A stretch of 64,000 nucleotides of DNA from Arthrobacter sp. PsM3 (GCF_030433895.1 NZ_JARUXE010000019.1:24003-88002), one strand, 5' to 3'. Shown: positions 11,735 to 21,291, counted from the stretch's first letter. Notes: generated from the letters alone by a model not told the origin. Made by a program: numbers and translations.

Positions 11735-12762
11735 GCACCATCACCGAAACCGCAACCCTTCCCGCCACCACCCGCGAGATCCAGCTGGCATCCCGCCCGC
11801 ACGGACGCCCCGTGCCGGAGAACTTCCGCCTTGCCGAGACGGCCCTGCCGGAACTCGAGGACGGCCAGGTCCTGCTCCGCAACCTCTTCATCTCGGTGGA
11901 CCCCTACATGCGCGGCCGGATGAACGACGTCAAGTCCTACTCGGCGCCGTTTTCCCTGGACACCGCGCTCGACGGCGGCGCCGTCGGCGAGGTCATCGCC
12001 TCCCGGTCCGCTGACCGCAAGGTGGGCGACACGGTGGTCCATTCCCTGGGCTGGCGCGAATATGCCGTGCTCGACGCCGGTGCGACCACCCCCGCCCGCA
12101 CCGACCTGGCCCCCGCCTCGGCATTCCTCGGTGCGCTGGGTATGACCGGCCTGACGGCCTACGCAGGCCTTCTCAAGGTCGCCGGCTTCAAGCCCGGCGA
12201 GGTCGTCTTCGTCTCCGGCGCAGCAGGGGCTGTCGGCTCCCTGGTGGGCCAGATCGCCAAGGCCATGGGCGCGTCCCGCGTCATTGGCAGCGCGGGGTCC
12301 GCGGAGAAAGTGGCGCGGCTGCTGGAGCTGGGCTTCGACGCGGCGTTCAACTACCACGACGGCCCGGTAGCCGAGCAGCTCGCCGCTGCCGCAGGCGAAC
12401 GCGGGATCGATGTGTACTTCGACAACGTCGGCGGCGAACACCTTGAAGCGGCGCTGTCGGCGCTCACCGTCGGTGGCCGGGTGGCCATGTGCGGCGCCAT
12501 CTCGCAGTACAACTCAACCGAGCCCACACCGGCGCCGCGGAACCTCATGCAGGCCATCGGCAAGCAGCTGACCCTCAAAGGCTTCATCGTCGGCAGTTAC
12601 TGGCAGCACATGCCCGAGTTCGTGGAGGCCATGTCCGGCTGGCTCGCCGACGGCACTGTCCGGTACGACGAGACCATCGTCGACGGACTGGAAAACGCCC
12701 CGCAGGCCTTCATGGATCTGCTGGACGGCGCCAACACCGGCAAGATGCTGGTCCGCGTCTAA
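11731..12762 (+). CDS. Zinc-independent NADP-dependent oxidoreductase (MDR superfamily)
   Basis: The 343-residue medium-chain reductase has the leukotriene B4 dehydrogenase/CurA-type layout: VDPYMRGRM near residue 55, the nucleotide-binding SGAAGAVGSLVGQIAK near residue 161, and the end TGKMLVRV. Such enzymes reduce alpha,beta-unsaturated aldehydes and ketones. Overlap with ohr suggests it detoxifies carbonyl products of lipid peroxidation in the same response. A strong terminator follows. Confidence 0.88.
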   Translation: MSTITETATLPATTREIQLASRPHGRPVPENFRLAETALPELEDGQVLLRNLFISVDPYMRGRMNDVKSYSAPFSLDTALDGGAVGEVIASRSADRKVGDTVVHSLGWREYAVLDAGATTPARTDLAPASAFLGALGMTGLTAYAGLLKVAGFKPGEVVFVSGAAGAVGSLVGQIAKAMGASRVIGSAGSAEKVARLLELGFDAAFNYHDGPVAEQLAAAAGERGIDVYFDNVGGEHLEAALSALTVGGRVAMCGAISQYNSTEPTPAPRNLMQAIGKQLTLKGFIVGSYWQHMPEFVEAMSGWLADGTVRYDETIVDGLENAPQAFMDLLDGANTGKMLVRV

Positions 12763-12791
12763 GGCGCCTCTGCCAAACTGGCTGACAGCTG

Positions 12792-12825
12792 AAAGCCCCG
12801 CCCCGGTGAATCCGGGGCGGGGTTT
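12792..12825 (+). terminator. Terminator of the ohr operon
   Basis: CCCCGCCCCGG (12796-12806) and CCGGGGCGGGG (12812-12822) form an 11-bp stem with a 5-base loop, flanked by AAA and TTT. The gap from here to 13045 holds the BMP gene leader, including GTGTC-GCAG-GACAC (12895-12908) next to TAATGT (12909-12914), a possible operator and -10 box. Confidence 0.8.
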
Positions 12826-13044
12826 GCCGTTTCTACCGCTTGGTAACAAGTTCTCATCAATCTGTGGAATTGCTGTGAACTGTGCTACTTCGACGTGTCG
12901 CAGGACACTAATGTTGCTTCCATCAGTGCGCCTCGGCGCAGTGCTGCGAAATCCATCAGTGAAAACAGCGTTTCAGCGGCAACCCCGCCAACAGACACTC
13001 ATTGAGCTCCGTCGTGGCGCCTACTCTTTCTTCCTGGAGGAAAA

Positions 13045-14154
13045 TTGAAGAATTCTCTGCGTGCAACCTTCAAGCGCGGTTCCATGGCCGGAGTCGCCAC
13101 CGCGGGTGCGGCTGCCCTTCTGCTGACCGGCTGCGGGGCCGCCCCGACCGCCAGCAGCAGTGCCACACCGTCGGCCAGCAACTACACTGGCTGCATCGTT
13201 TCCGACTCCGGTGGATTCGATGACCAGTCCTTCAACCAGTCCTCATATGAGGGTCTGAAGAAGGCTGAGAAGGATCTGGGCATCAAGGTCAACCAGGCAG
13301 AATCCAAGACCAACAACGACTTCGAGCCCAATCTGCGCGCGATGGTCACTGCAGGCTGCAACCTGACCGTCACGGTCGGCTTCCTGCTCGGTGACGCCAC
13401 TAAGGCCCAGGCCACGGCGAACCCGGACAAGCACTTCGCCATCATCGACTTCGGCTACGAGACCCCGATCAGCAACGTCAAACCCATCATCTACGACACG
13501 GCCCAGGCTGCGTTCCTGGCGGGCTACCTCGCGGCCGGTACCACCAAGACCGGAACGGTCGCCACCTTCGGCGGCATCAAGATCCCCACCGTCACCATCT
13601 TCATGGACGGCTACGCCGACGGCGTCAAGTACTACAACGAGAAGAACGGCAAGAACGTCAAGGTGCTGGGCTGGGACAAGGCCAAGCAGGACGGTTCCTT
13701 CACCGGCGACTTCGAAAAGCAGGACAAGGGCAAGCAGTTCACCCAGAACTTCCTGGACCAGGGCGCGGACATCGTGATGCCCGTCGCCGGTCCGGTCGGC
13801 AAGGGTGCGGGGGCGGCCCTGAAGGAAGCCAAGGCAGCAGGCAAGGACGTCAAGCTCATCTGGGTTGACTCCGACGGCTTCCTCACGGCTCCGGATTACA
13901 AGGACATCATGCTCTCCTCCGTCATGAAGCTGATGGGCGAGGCCGTCGAGACTGTCGTCAAGCAGGACAAGGACGGCCAGTTCACCAACACGCCGTACGT
14001 CGGCACCCTCGCGAACGACGGCGTGCAGCTGGCTCCCTTCCACGACCTGGATTCCGCGGTGCCGGCCGAAGTGAAGACGCAGCTGGAGCAGATCAAGAAG
14101 GACATCGCCGACGGCAAGCTGAAGGTTGAATCCGCAGCCAGCCCGAAGGTCTAA
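13045..14154 (+). CDS. BMP family lipoprotein, nucleoside-binding component of ABC importer
   Basis: The 369-residue extracellular binding protein is tethered by a lipid at Cys30; the lipobox is LTGC after a basic, hydrophobic signal peptide. SDSGGFDDQSFNQSSYEGL is the hallmark of the BMP/PnrA/Med family, which binds purine and other nucleosides. The start is TTG 13045, with GGAGG four bases upstream. The gene heads the nucleoside import and salvage cluster. A hairpin separates it from the ATPase gene, as expected for a binding protein made in excess. Confidence 0.92.
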   Translation: MKNSLRATFKRGSMAGVATAGAAALLLTGCGAAPTASSSATPSASNYTGCIVSDSGGFDDQSFNQSSYEGLKKAEKDLGIKVNQAESKTNNDFEPNLRAMVTAGCNLTVTVGFLLGDATKAQATANPDKHFAIIDFGYETPISNVKPIIYDTAQAAFLAGYLAAGTTKTGTVATFGGIKIPTVTIFMDGYADGVKYYNEKNGKNVKVLGWDKAKQDGSFTGDFEKQDKGKQFTQNFLDQGADIVMPVAGPVGKGAGAALKEAKAAGKDVKLIWVDSDGFLTAPDYKDIMLSSVMKLMGEAVETVVKQDKDGQFTNTPYVGTLANDGVQLAPFHDLDSAVPAEVKTQLEQIKKDIADGKLKVESAASPKV

Positions 14155-14165
14155 CTGCCTCAGAC

Positions 14166-14212
14166 AAGCGCCACGGCCCGTCCGGTCATCCACCGCACGG
14201 GCTGTGGCGCTT
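14166..14212 (+). terminator. Hairpin between BMP gene and ABC ATPase gene
   Basis: AAGCGCCACGGCCCGT (14166-14181) pairs with ACGGGCTGTGGCGCTT (14197-14212), with one G-U pair, followed by TTTG. It probably reduces readthrough from the binding protein gene. A candidate -10 box, TAGGCT (14252-14257), just after it could restart transcription. Confidence 0.65.
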
Positions 14213-14321
14213 TGCGTTGAGCGGACCGACTCCGCTTCAGGTTGCAGGCATTAGGCTGATCCTGCAGCCCCATCATCCGTCCGGGCAAGGCCAGCCGGAC
14301 ACCTCGAGATTGGTCAGAGTT

Positions 14322-16025
14322 TTGAAACTTGAACTCAAGGGGATCACCAAACGCTTCGGCTCCCTGGTAGCCAACGATCACATCGATGTGGTTGTTGAGC
14401 CCGGGCAGATTCACTGTCTGCTCGGCGAAAATGGCGCGGGTAAGTCCACGCTGATGAACGTCCTGTACGGGCTGTACGAGCCCACCGAGGGCCAGATCCT
14501 CGTCGACGACAAACCCGTCACCTTCCGCGGCCCGGGCGACGCCATGGCCGCGGGCATCGGCATGGTGCACCAGCACTTCATGCTGATCCCCGTCTTTACG
14601 GTTGCCGAGAATGTCGCCCTGGGGGCGGAAACCACCAAAGCCGGAGGATTCCTCAACCTGGATGACACCCGCCGGAAGATCCAGGAGATCTCCGACCGGT
14701 ACGGCTTCGACGTCGACCCCGACGCGCTGATCGAGGACCTGCCGGTGGGGGTGCAGCAGCGGGTGGAAATCATCAAGGCCCTCGTCCGCGACGCCAAGGT
14801 GCTCATCCTCGACGAGCCCACGGCGGTGCTCACCCCGCAGGACACCGATGAGCTGCTGGATATCATGCGCCAGCTCAAGAGCCATGGCACCTCGATCGTC
14901 TTCATTTCGCACAAGCTCCGCGAGGTCAAGGCAGTTTCCGACACCATCACCGTGATCCGGCGGGGCAAGGTGGTCGGCACTGCCGATCCCGGCGCCTCGA
15001 CGACGGAACTGGCCTCCATGATGGTGGGCCGCGCCGTGAACCTGACCCTGGACAAGGCCCCGGCCACGCCCCAGGAAACCACCTTCGAAGTCAAGGGCCT
15101 CACCGTGATCGCGCCCAGCGGCCAGCACGTTGTGGACGGCATCAGCTTCGACATCGCCCGCGGCGAGATCCTCGCCATCGCCGGCGTCCAGGGCAACGGC
15201 CAGACGGAACTGACCGAGGCCATTCTGGGCCTCCAGGACCGCGTCCACGGATCCATCCTGCTCGACGGCGAGGAACTCCTGGGCCGCAGCGTCAAGGAAG
15301 TCCTCAACGCCGGCGTCGGCTTCGTGCCGGAAGACCGCTCCGTCGACGGGCTGATCGGTACCTTCTCGATCGCCGAAAACCTGATCCTGGACCGCTATGA
15401 CCAGGCCCCGTTCGCCAAGGGCATCAGCATGAGCCCGGCCAAGGTCCTGGAGAACGCCAAGACCAGGATCGATGAGTTCGACGTACGCACCCCGTCAGGT
15501 TCGCTGGCGGCCGGCACCCTCTCCGGCGGCAACCAGCAGAAATTAGTGATGGCCCGGGAGCTCTCCCGGCCGCTGCGGCTCTTCATCGCGTCCCAGCCCA
15601 CCCGCGGCGTGGACGTCGGATCCATCGAGTTCCTGCACAAGCGCATTGTCGCAGAGCGCGACCACGGCACCCCGGTGATGATCGTCTCCACCGAACTGGA
15701 CGAGGTGATTGACCTCGCCGACCGGATCGCCGTCCTCTATAAGGGCAAACTCGTCGGCATCGTCCCGGCCGGCACCGGGCGCGGCGTCCTCGGCCTGATG
15801 ATGGCCGGACTGTCCCCGGAGGACGCCCACGGCGACGCCGCCGGCAGCCACCCGGCACCGCCCACGGCGGGCACCACCGCGGGAAGCCCCGCGGAAACAC
15901 CCGCAGGAAGCCCCGCCGAACCGCAGTCGGGAAGCCCCGCCGCACCCCAAGCAACGAAGCAAGCGCCCGCCGCCCAGCCCGTGCAGGAGTCCCGCTCCGG
16001 CGCCGTAGGAGACGACCATGAGTGA
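14322..16025 (+). CDS. Nucleoside ABC importer ATP-binding protein (two ABC domains)
   Basis: The ~567-residue protein carries two fused ABC cassettes, as in the RbsA/XylG-like group used with BMP systems. The first cassette has Walker A GENGAGKST and the DEPTAVLTPQD Walker B. The second has the degenerate A-loop GVQGNGQTEL, the signature LSGGNQQKLVMARELS and a switch STELDEV. About 50 Ala/Pro/Gly/Ser-rich residues end the protein. TTG 14322 is chosen because the cassette starts immediately (LKLELKGITKRFG); earlier codons fall in the terminator. It overlaps the first permease gene by eight bases. Confidence 0.92.
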   Translation: MKLELKGITKRFGSLVANDHIDVVVEPGQIHCLLGENGAGKSTLMNVLYGLYEPTEGQILVDDKPVTFRGPGDAMAAGIGMVHQHFMLIPVFTVAENVALGAETTKAGGFLNLDDTRRKIQEISDRYGFDVDPDALIEDLPVGVQQRVEIIKALVRDAKVLILDEPTAVLTPQDTDELLDIMRQLKSHGTSIVFISHKLREVKAVSDTITVIRRGKVVGTADPGASTTELASMMVGRAVNLTLDKAPATPQETTFEVKGLTVIAPSGQHVVDGISFDIARGEILAIAGVQGNGQTELTEAILGLQDRVHGSILLDGEELLGRSVKEVLNAGVGFVPEDRSVDGLIGTFSIAENLILDRYDQAPFAKGISMSPAKVLENAKTRIDEFDVRTPSGSLAAGTLSGGNQQKLVMARELSRPLRLFIASQPTRGVDVGSIEFLHKRIVAERDHGTPVMIVSTELDEVIDLADRIAVLYKGKLVGIVPAGTGRGVLGLMMAGLSPEDAHGDAAGSHPAPPTAGTTAGSPAETPAGSPAEPQSGSPAAPQATKQAPAAQPVQESRSGAVGDDHE

Positions 16026-17460
16026 GAACAACGAGCCGCGAGGCACGGCCGAACCGGACCCGGACCGGATTCCGGCAGCGCAGTCCCCGAAATCGCTGGC
16101 CACGGACGCGGACAGGGTACCGGACGTGGACGCGGAAATTGAAACGCCCGACGCGGAGGACACCGCCTTTGTCACCGCGCTGGACACCGCGGGCGGAGCG
16201 ATGCAGCCGTCGGCGGTTCCGGTCTCGGCCCAGAGCGGAACCCTCCCCGGCGCCGAGGAGCCGGACTCGGTGCTGCGCAAGATCTTCACCGGCAACGGCG
16301 TGGTGACCATCCTGGCCGTCCTCCTCGCCCTGATCCTGGGCGGACTGCTCATTGCCAGCACGGACAAGGTGGTCGCGGCCACGTCAACTTACTTCTTCGC
16401 CCGGCCGGCCGATTTCCTGTCCGCCGTCTGGTCGGCCGCCACCGGCTCCTACGTCGCGCTCTTCCAGGGCTCGGTCTTCAACCCGCGGGGGAGCGGCGTG
16501 GGCGGACAATTCGCCCCGTTGATGGAGACCCTCACCATCGCCACCCCGCTGATCACCGCCGGCCTCGGCGTCGCCCTGGCCTTCCGCGCGGGCCTGTTCA
16601 ACATCGGTGCCCAGGGCCAGATCATCATGGCCGGCATCCTGGCCTCGTGGGTGGGCTTCGCCCTGCACCTGCCGGTGGGTCTCCACCTGCTGCTGGTCCT
16701 GCTCGCAGGCGTCATCGGCGGCGCCGTCTGGGGCGGCCTGGTGGGCGTGCTCAAAGCCAGGACCGGGGCCCATGAGGTCATCCTGACCATCATGTTCAAC
16801 TACATCGCCCTCTACTTCGTCCGGTACCTCCTCGATTCGGAGGCGTTCCAGCGGCCGGGCGAGACCACCCCGATCTCCCCGATCCTGGACCCGACGGCCG
16901 TGTACCCGCAGATCTTCGGCAGCCAGTACCGGCTGCACATCGGCTTCCTGCTGGCCATCGCCGCGACAGTGTTCGTCTCGTGGCTGCTGAACCGCTCGAC
17001 CATCGGCTTTGAGTTCCGCGCCGTCGGGGCCAACCCCAAAGCGGCCCTGACCGCCGGCATCAACGTACCCCGCGCCACCATCCTGGTGATGGCCATCGCC
17101 GGCGGCCTGGCCGGTCTGGCCGGCGTCGCGCAGGTGGCAGGGACCGAAAAGGTCCTCACCGACGGTGTCGCGGCGACCTACGGTTTTGACGCCATCACCG
17201 TCGCGCTGCTGGGACGTTCGACGCCGTGGGGCACCTTCGCCGCCGGTGTGCTGTTCGGCGCCTTCCGCGCCGGCGCGGTCCAGATGCAGATCCAGACCGG
17301 GACTCCGATCGACATCGTCCTGGTGGTCCAGTCGCTGATCGTGCTGTTCATCGCGGCGCCGCCCCTGGTCCGGGCGATCTTCGGACTCAACCCGCGCAAG
17401 AAGAAGGCCGCAACCGGCGGCAAGTCCCAGAAGGCAGCAACCACCGGAGGTGCAGCATGA
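16018..17460 (+). CDS. Nucleoside ABC importer permease 1
   Basis: The 480-residue permease is of the YufP/BMP-system type (branched-chain/ribose permease superfamily). About 85 polar, acidic N-terminal residues precede ~9 membrane segments. The ALAFRAGLFNIGAQGQ block near residue 180 is the family signature, and EFRAVGANPKAALTAGI marks the cytoplasmic coupling region. Start and stop overlap the neighbours (ATGA at both ends), so the transporter genes are translationally coupled. Confidence 0.92.
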   Translation: MSENNEPRGTAEPDPDRIPAAQSPKSLATDADRVPDVDAEIETPDAEDTAFVTALDTAGGAMQPSAVPVSAQSGTLPGAEEPDSVLRKIFTGNGVVTILAVLLALILGGLLIASTDKVVAATSTYFFARPADFLSAVWSAATGSYVALFQGSVFNPRGSGVGGQFAPLMETLTIATPLITAGLGVALAFRAGLFNIGAQGQIIMAGILASWVGFALHLPVGLHLLLVLLAGVIGGAVWGGLVGVLKARTGAHEVILTIMFNYIALYFVRYLLDSEAFQRPGETTPISPILDPTAVYPQIFGSQYRLHIGFLLAIAATVFVSWLLNRSTIGFEFRAVGANPKAALTAGINVPRATILVMAIAGGLAGLAGVAQVAGTEKVLTDGVAATYGFDAITVALLGRSTPWGTFAAGVLFGAFRAGAVQMQIQTGTPIDIVLVVQSLIVLFIAAPPLVRAIFGLNPRKKKAATGGKSQKAATTGGAA

Positions 17461-18797
17461 GCACAACAGCAGCAACCTCTCCCGTTCCGGGAAAACCCCT
17501 CAAGCCACAGCAGGGGCCAACGCACCCTGACAGGAACCACAAACCGGCGGTGTCCGCCAAGCCCGTCACCTGGAAGCTGCCGGTGACGCTGCTGGTGCTG
17601 GCCGTCGTCGCGTTCATCGTCTTTGGCCTGCTGGGCCCCCATGGGACTGCCAAGTTCGGCATTTCCTCCGGCGGGGACTTCTTCCAGCTGCCCGCGATCG
17701 AAGTGCCCGCCTACCTCGCCGGCATAGTGCTTTCCGTGATCATGCTGGGCCTCGCCGGCTACGCCATGTTCCTCAAGACGAAAAACGTCCGTCCGCCCCG
17801 CTGGCTGCCGGTCATCTTTACGGTCCTCTTTGTGGTGTCCTTCCTGATCTGGGTCGTCGGCGGCGCCAGGACCCCCAGCATCTCGCTGGCCGGCCTCATC
17901 GCCGGCTCCGTGACCCTGGCTGTGCCGATTGTTTTTGGCTCCTTGTCCGGTGTCCTGTGCGAACGCGCCGGCGTCGTGAACATCGCCATCGAAGGCCAGC
18001 TCCTGGGCGGTGCCTTCACGGCAGCGATCGTGGCCAGCCTGACGGACAACCCGTACCTCGGCCTGCTCGCGGCGGCCGTCGCAGGCGCCCTCGTGTCCAT
18101 GGTCCTGGCGGTGTTCAGCATCAAGTACGTGGTCAACCAGATCATCGTCGGTGTGGTGCTCAACGTCCTGATCTCGGGCCTCACGGGGTTCCTGTTTAGC
18201 ACCGTGATGCAGGCCAATAAGGAAATGTTCAACTCGCCGGGCCGGCTTCCCATCATCGAAATCCCGGTCCTGTCCAGCATCCCTGTCCTCGGCCCCATCC
18301 TCTTCAAGCAGTCCGTGGTGGGCTACCTGATGTACGTGGCCGTGATTGTGGTGTGGATCGGGCTGTTCAAGACGAAGTGGGGCCTGCGCGTCCGCGCCGT
18401 GGGCGAGCACCCGCAGGCCGCTGACACGCTCGGCATCAAGGTCAACGCGACCCGGTTCTGGAACGTCACCCTGGGCGGCGCCGTCGCCGGGATCGGCGGA
18501 TCGTTCTTCACGCTGGTGGCGATCGACAGCTTCACCAAGGAGATCTCCGGCGGCCGCGGCTTCATCGCCCTCGCCGCGATGATCCTGGGGCGCTGGAATC
18601 CGATCGGGGCGTTCTTCGCCGCGCTGCTGTTCGGCTTCGCCGACAACCTGCAAAGCATTGTGACAATCATCGGCACCCCGGTGCCGAGCCAGTTCATGGC
18701 CATGCTGCCCTACCTCGTGACCGTGTTTGCCGTCGCCGGACTCGTCGGCCGGTCCCGGCCACCGGCCGCGGACGGCATACCGTACGTGAAGGGTTGA
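17457..18797 (+). CDS. Nucleoside ABC importer permease 2
   Basis: The 446-residue second permease is of the YufQ type. ATG 17457 overlaps the stop of permease 1 and has GGAGG seven bases upstream. The signature LCERAGVVNIAIEGQLL near residue 170 and RVRAVGEHPQAADTLGI near residue 310 identify the family. About ten membrane segments are visible, with a ~35-residue polar start. It forms a heterodimer with permease 1. Confidence 0.92.
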   Translation: MSTTAATSPVPGKPLKPQQGPTHPDRNHKPAVSAKPVTWKLPVTLLVLAVVAFIVFGLLGPHGTAKFGISSGGDFFQLPAIEVPAYLAGIVLSVIMLGLAGYAMFLKTKNVRPPRWLPVIFTVLFVVSFLIWVVGGARTPSISLAGLIAGSVTLAVPIVFGSLSGVLCERAGVVNIAIEGQLLGGAFTAAIVASLTDNPYLGLLAAAVAGALVSMVLAVFSIKYVVNQIIVGVVLNVLISGLTGFLFSTVMQANKEMFNSPGRLPIIEIPVLSSIPVLGPILFKQSVVGYLMYVAVIVVWIGLFKTKWGLRVRAVGEHPQAADTLGIKVNATRFWNVTLGGAVAGIGGSFFTLVAIDSFTKEISGGRGFIALAAMILGRWNPIGAFFAALLFGFADNLQSIVTIIGTPVPSQFMAMLPYLVTVFAVAGLVGRSRPPAADGIPYVKG

Positions 18798-18799
18798 CC

Positions 18800-19204
18800 A
18801 TGGGAAGCACCACCGTCGACTGGGTAGCCCTCGAAGCCGCCGCGGCCGCCGCCATGAAGAATGCCTATGCGCCGTATTCGAAGTTCGCGGTGGGGGCTGC
18901 TGCCCTCACCGCGGACGGCCGGATCGTGAGCGGCTGCAATGTCGAAAACGCCAGCTACGGGTTGACCCTGTGCGCCGAGTGCGCGCTGGTGGGCAACCTG
19001 CACATGACCGGAGGCGGCCTGCTCCGCGCCTTCTACTGTGTCGATGCCGGTGGCAACGTCCTCATGCCCTGCGGCCGCTGCCGGCAGCTGCTCTACGAAT
19101 TCCGGGCTCCCGACATGGAGCTCATGACCACCCAGGGGATCAAGACCATGGACCAGGTCCTTCCCGATGCCTTTGGCCCCCAACACCTGGAGGAACCCCG
19201 GTGA
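18800..19204 (+). CDS. cdd: Cytidine deaminase
   Basis: The 134-residue small tetrameric zinc enzyme deaminates cytidine and deoxycytidine to uridine forms. The catalytic LCAECALV holds the zinc Cys and proton-shuttle Glu, and MPCGRCRQ supplies the other two Cys ligands. NVENASYG is the substrate-binding loop. ATG 18800 is three bases after the permease 2 stop, with GAAGGG upstream. It converts imported pyrimidine nucleosides. Confidence 0.95.
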   Translation: MGSTTVDWVALEAAAAAAMKNAYAPYSKFAVGAAALTADGRIVSGCNVENASYGLTLCAECALVGNLHMTGGGLLRAFYCVDAGGNVLMPCGRCRQLLYEFRAPDMELMTTQGIKTMDQVLPDAFGPQHLEEPR

Positions 19205-20523
19205 CACCAACCCCGAACAAGACCGAAGCGTTCGACGCCGTCGACATCATCCGTATCAAGCGGGACAAGGGAGTGCTCAGCCCCGCCCAGATCGACTGGA
19301 CGATCGACGCGTACACCCGCGGAGCGATCGCCGACGAGCAGATGGCCGCCCTGAACATGGCGATCCTGCTCAACGGCATGGACCGGGCCGAGATCTCGCG
19401 CTGGACGGCAGCCATGATCGCGTCCGGTGAACGGATGGACTTCTCCAGCCTGCGCCGCCCCGACGGCAGTGTTAAGCCCACCTCCGACAAGCACTCCACC
19501 GGCGGCGTCGGGGACAAGATCACGCTGCCGCTGGCACCGCTGGTGGCGGTCTTCGGCGTAGCTGTTCCGCAGCTCTCCGGCCGCGGCCTCGGCCACACCG
19601 GAGGCACCCTGGACAAGCTCGAATCGATCCCGGGCTGGCGCGCGGCGCTGAGCAACGAGGAAATGCTGGCGCAGCTCCAGGATGTCGGCGCGGTCATCTG
19701 CGCCGCCGGCGCCGGACTCGCCCCGGCCGACAAGAAGCTCTACGCCCTCCGGGACGTCACGGGAACGGTCGAGGCCATCCCGCTGATCGCGTCCTCGATC
19801 ATGAGCAAGAAGATCGCCGAAGGCACCGGTTCGCTGGTGCTGGACGTCAAGGTCGGCAGCGGCGCCTTCATGAAGGACGAGGCACGCGCCCGCGAACTCG
19901 CCGAGACCATGGTGGCCCTGGGCAAAGACGCCGGGGTCAACACCGTGGCCCTGCTGACCAACATGAACATGCCGCTGGGACTCACCGCAGGCAACGCGAT
20001 CGAGGTCGAGGAATCGGTGGAGGTGCTGGCCGGCGGGGGTCCGGAAGACGTCGTCGAACTCACCGTCCGGCTCGCCGAGGAGATGCTGGCCTGCGCCGGC
20101 GTCCACGACGCCGATCCCCGGGCCGCGCTCCGGGACGGCCGCGCCATGGACGTCTGGAACCGCATGATCGAAGCGCAGGGCGGGGACCCGCGCGCCAAGC
20201 TTCCCGTCGCCAGGGAATCCGAGGTCATCTACGCGCCGGCCGACGGCGTGCTGGTGGAACTCGACGCGATGGCCGTCGGCGTCGCCGCCTGGCGGCTCGG
20301 CGCCGGACGCGCCCGCAAGGAAGACCAGGTCCAGGCCGGCGCCGGGGTGCGGATGCACGCCAAGCCGGGCGCCCTGGTCCGGGCCGGCGAGCCGCTCATG
20401 ACCCTCCTGACGGATACCCCGGAGAGGTTCGAGCGGGCCAAGGCAGCGCTGGAGCACGCCGTGGTGATTGCCCCGGAAGGCTCCCGCCCCGCGCAGCAGC
20501 TCATCATCGACCGGATCGCCTGA
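19201..20523 (+). CDS. deoA: Thymidine phosphorylase
   Basis: The 440-residue pyrimidine nucleoside phosphorylase splits thymidine or deoxyuridine into base and deoxyribose-1-phosphate. The signature KHSTGGVGDKITL lies near residue 97 and SGRGLGHTGGTLDKLESIPG near residue 127. GTG 19201 overlaps the cdd stop (GTGA), with GGAGG upstream. It acts after Cdd in pyrimidine salvage. The 59-bp palindrome follows eight bases after the stop. Confidence 0.95.
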   Translation: MTPTPNKTEAFDAVDIIRIKRDKGVLSPAQIDWTIDAYTRGAIADEQMAALNMAILLNGMDRAEISRWTAAMIASGERMDFSSLRRPDGSVKPTSDKHSTGGVGDKITLPLAPLVAVFGVAVPQLSGRGLGHTGGTLDKLESIPGWRAALSNEEMLAQLQDVGAVICAAGAGLAPADKKLYALRDVTGTVEAIPLIASSIMSKKIAEGTGSLVLDVKVGSGAFMKDEARARELAETMVALGKDAGVNTVALLTNMNMPLGLTAGNAIEVEESVEVLAGGGPEDVVELTVRLAEEMLACAGVHDADPRAALRDGRAMDVWNRMIEAQGGDPRAKLPVARESEVIYAPADGVLVELDAMAVGVAAWRLGAGRARKEDQVQAGAGVRMHAKPGALVRAGEPLMTLLTDTPERFERAKAALEHAVVIAPEGSRPAQQLIIDRIA

Positions 20524-20531
20524 TTCCCCCG

Positions 20532-20590
20532 TTGCCCTATCACTTTTGGTGCCCAACCGTCCGGTTTGACCGCCACAAGTGATAGGGCAA
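20532..20590. repeat. 59-bp intergenic palindromic element (copy 2)
   Basis: TTGCCCTATCACTT (20532-20545) and its exact complement (20577-20590) enclose a 31-base centre that contains a second inverted repeat, AACCG-TC-CGGTT (20555-20566). It has the same length as the element at 10704-10762. It lacks a T-run but could form a strong hairpin after deoA. Confidence 0.7.
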
Positions 20591-20655
20591 GCTGCGGCGC
20601 GGGCCCCGCAGTACACTGGCACGACAGCCGTCCACCCGTTGTTTGTTAGGAAACC

Positions 20656-21291
20656 GTGCAGGCAATCAACGACTTCATCCTGGCCGCCGCAGGGCAACCC
20701 TGGGTGCTCCTCCTCGTGTTCGTGTGCTGCGTGATTGACGGTTTCTTCCCGCCCATTCCGAGCGAATCCGTGGTGGTCGGACTCGCCGCAGTAGCCGCCA
20801 CCGCCGACATCCCCAACCCGGCCCTGCTGGCAGCGACGGCCGCGGCGGGCGCCTTCCTTGGCGACAACATCGCGTACCTCCTCGGCCGGGGCGCCGGCAC
20901 GCAGCGCTGGGCCTGGATGCGTGGCCCGCGCATGCAGCGGGCCTTCCGCTGGGCCGGGACCGAGCTGCGCAAACGCCCGGCCTCCCTGATCCTCGTGGCA
21001 CGCTTCGTCCCGATCGGCCGGGTGGCGGTCAACCTCACGGCCGGCGCCACAAATTTCCAGCGGTCACGCTTCGTCGGGCTGACCGTGCTTTCCGCAGTGC
21101 TGTGGGCCGGCTATTCCGTCGCGATCGGCCTCTTCTTCGGCCAGTGGTTCGAAGAGAACCACCTGCTCGGCGTCATCGTCGCCGTCATCTGCGCGATCGG
21201 CCTGGGCCTCCTGGTGGACCGCGTCATCGGCAGGCTGCGCCGGCCGCTGCCGGAAGCGGCCGAACAGCCCGCCCCGCCGGCGGAGCCCTAA
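20656..21291 (+). CDS. DedA family membrane protein (first of two)
   Basis: The 211-residue DedA/SNARE-associated family protein has several membrane segments. The conserved pieces are FFPPIPSE (the essential acidic residue region), FLGDNIAYLLGR, and the RFVPIGRVAVNLTAG helix, which holds the conserved Arg residues. Family members move undecaprenyl phosphate or phospholipids across the membrane. GTG 20656 follows TTAGG by five bases. TACACT at 20612-20617 could be the -10 box. It is ~40 percent similar to the next gene by eye. Confidence 0.9.
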   Translation: MQAINDFILAAAGQPWVLLLVFVCCVIDGFFPPIPSESVVVGLAAVAATADIPNPALLAATAAAGAFLGDNIAYLLGRGAGTQRWAWMRGPRMQRAFRWAGTELRKRPASLILVARFVPIGRVAVNLTAGATNFQRSRFVGLTVLSAVLWAGYSVAIGLFFGQWFEENHLLGVIVAVICAIGLGLLVDRVIGRLRRPLPEAAEQPAPPAEP

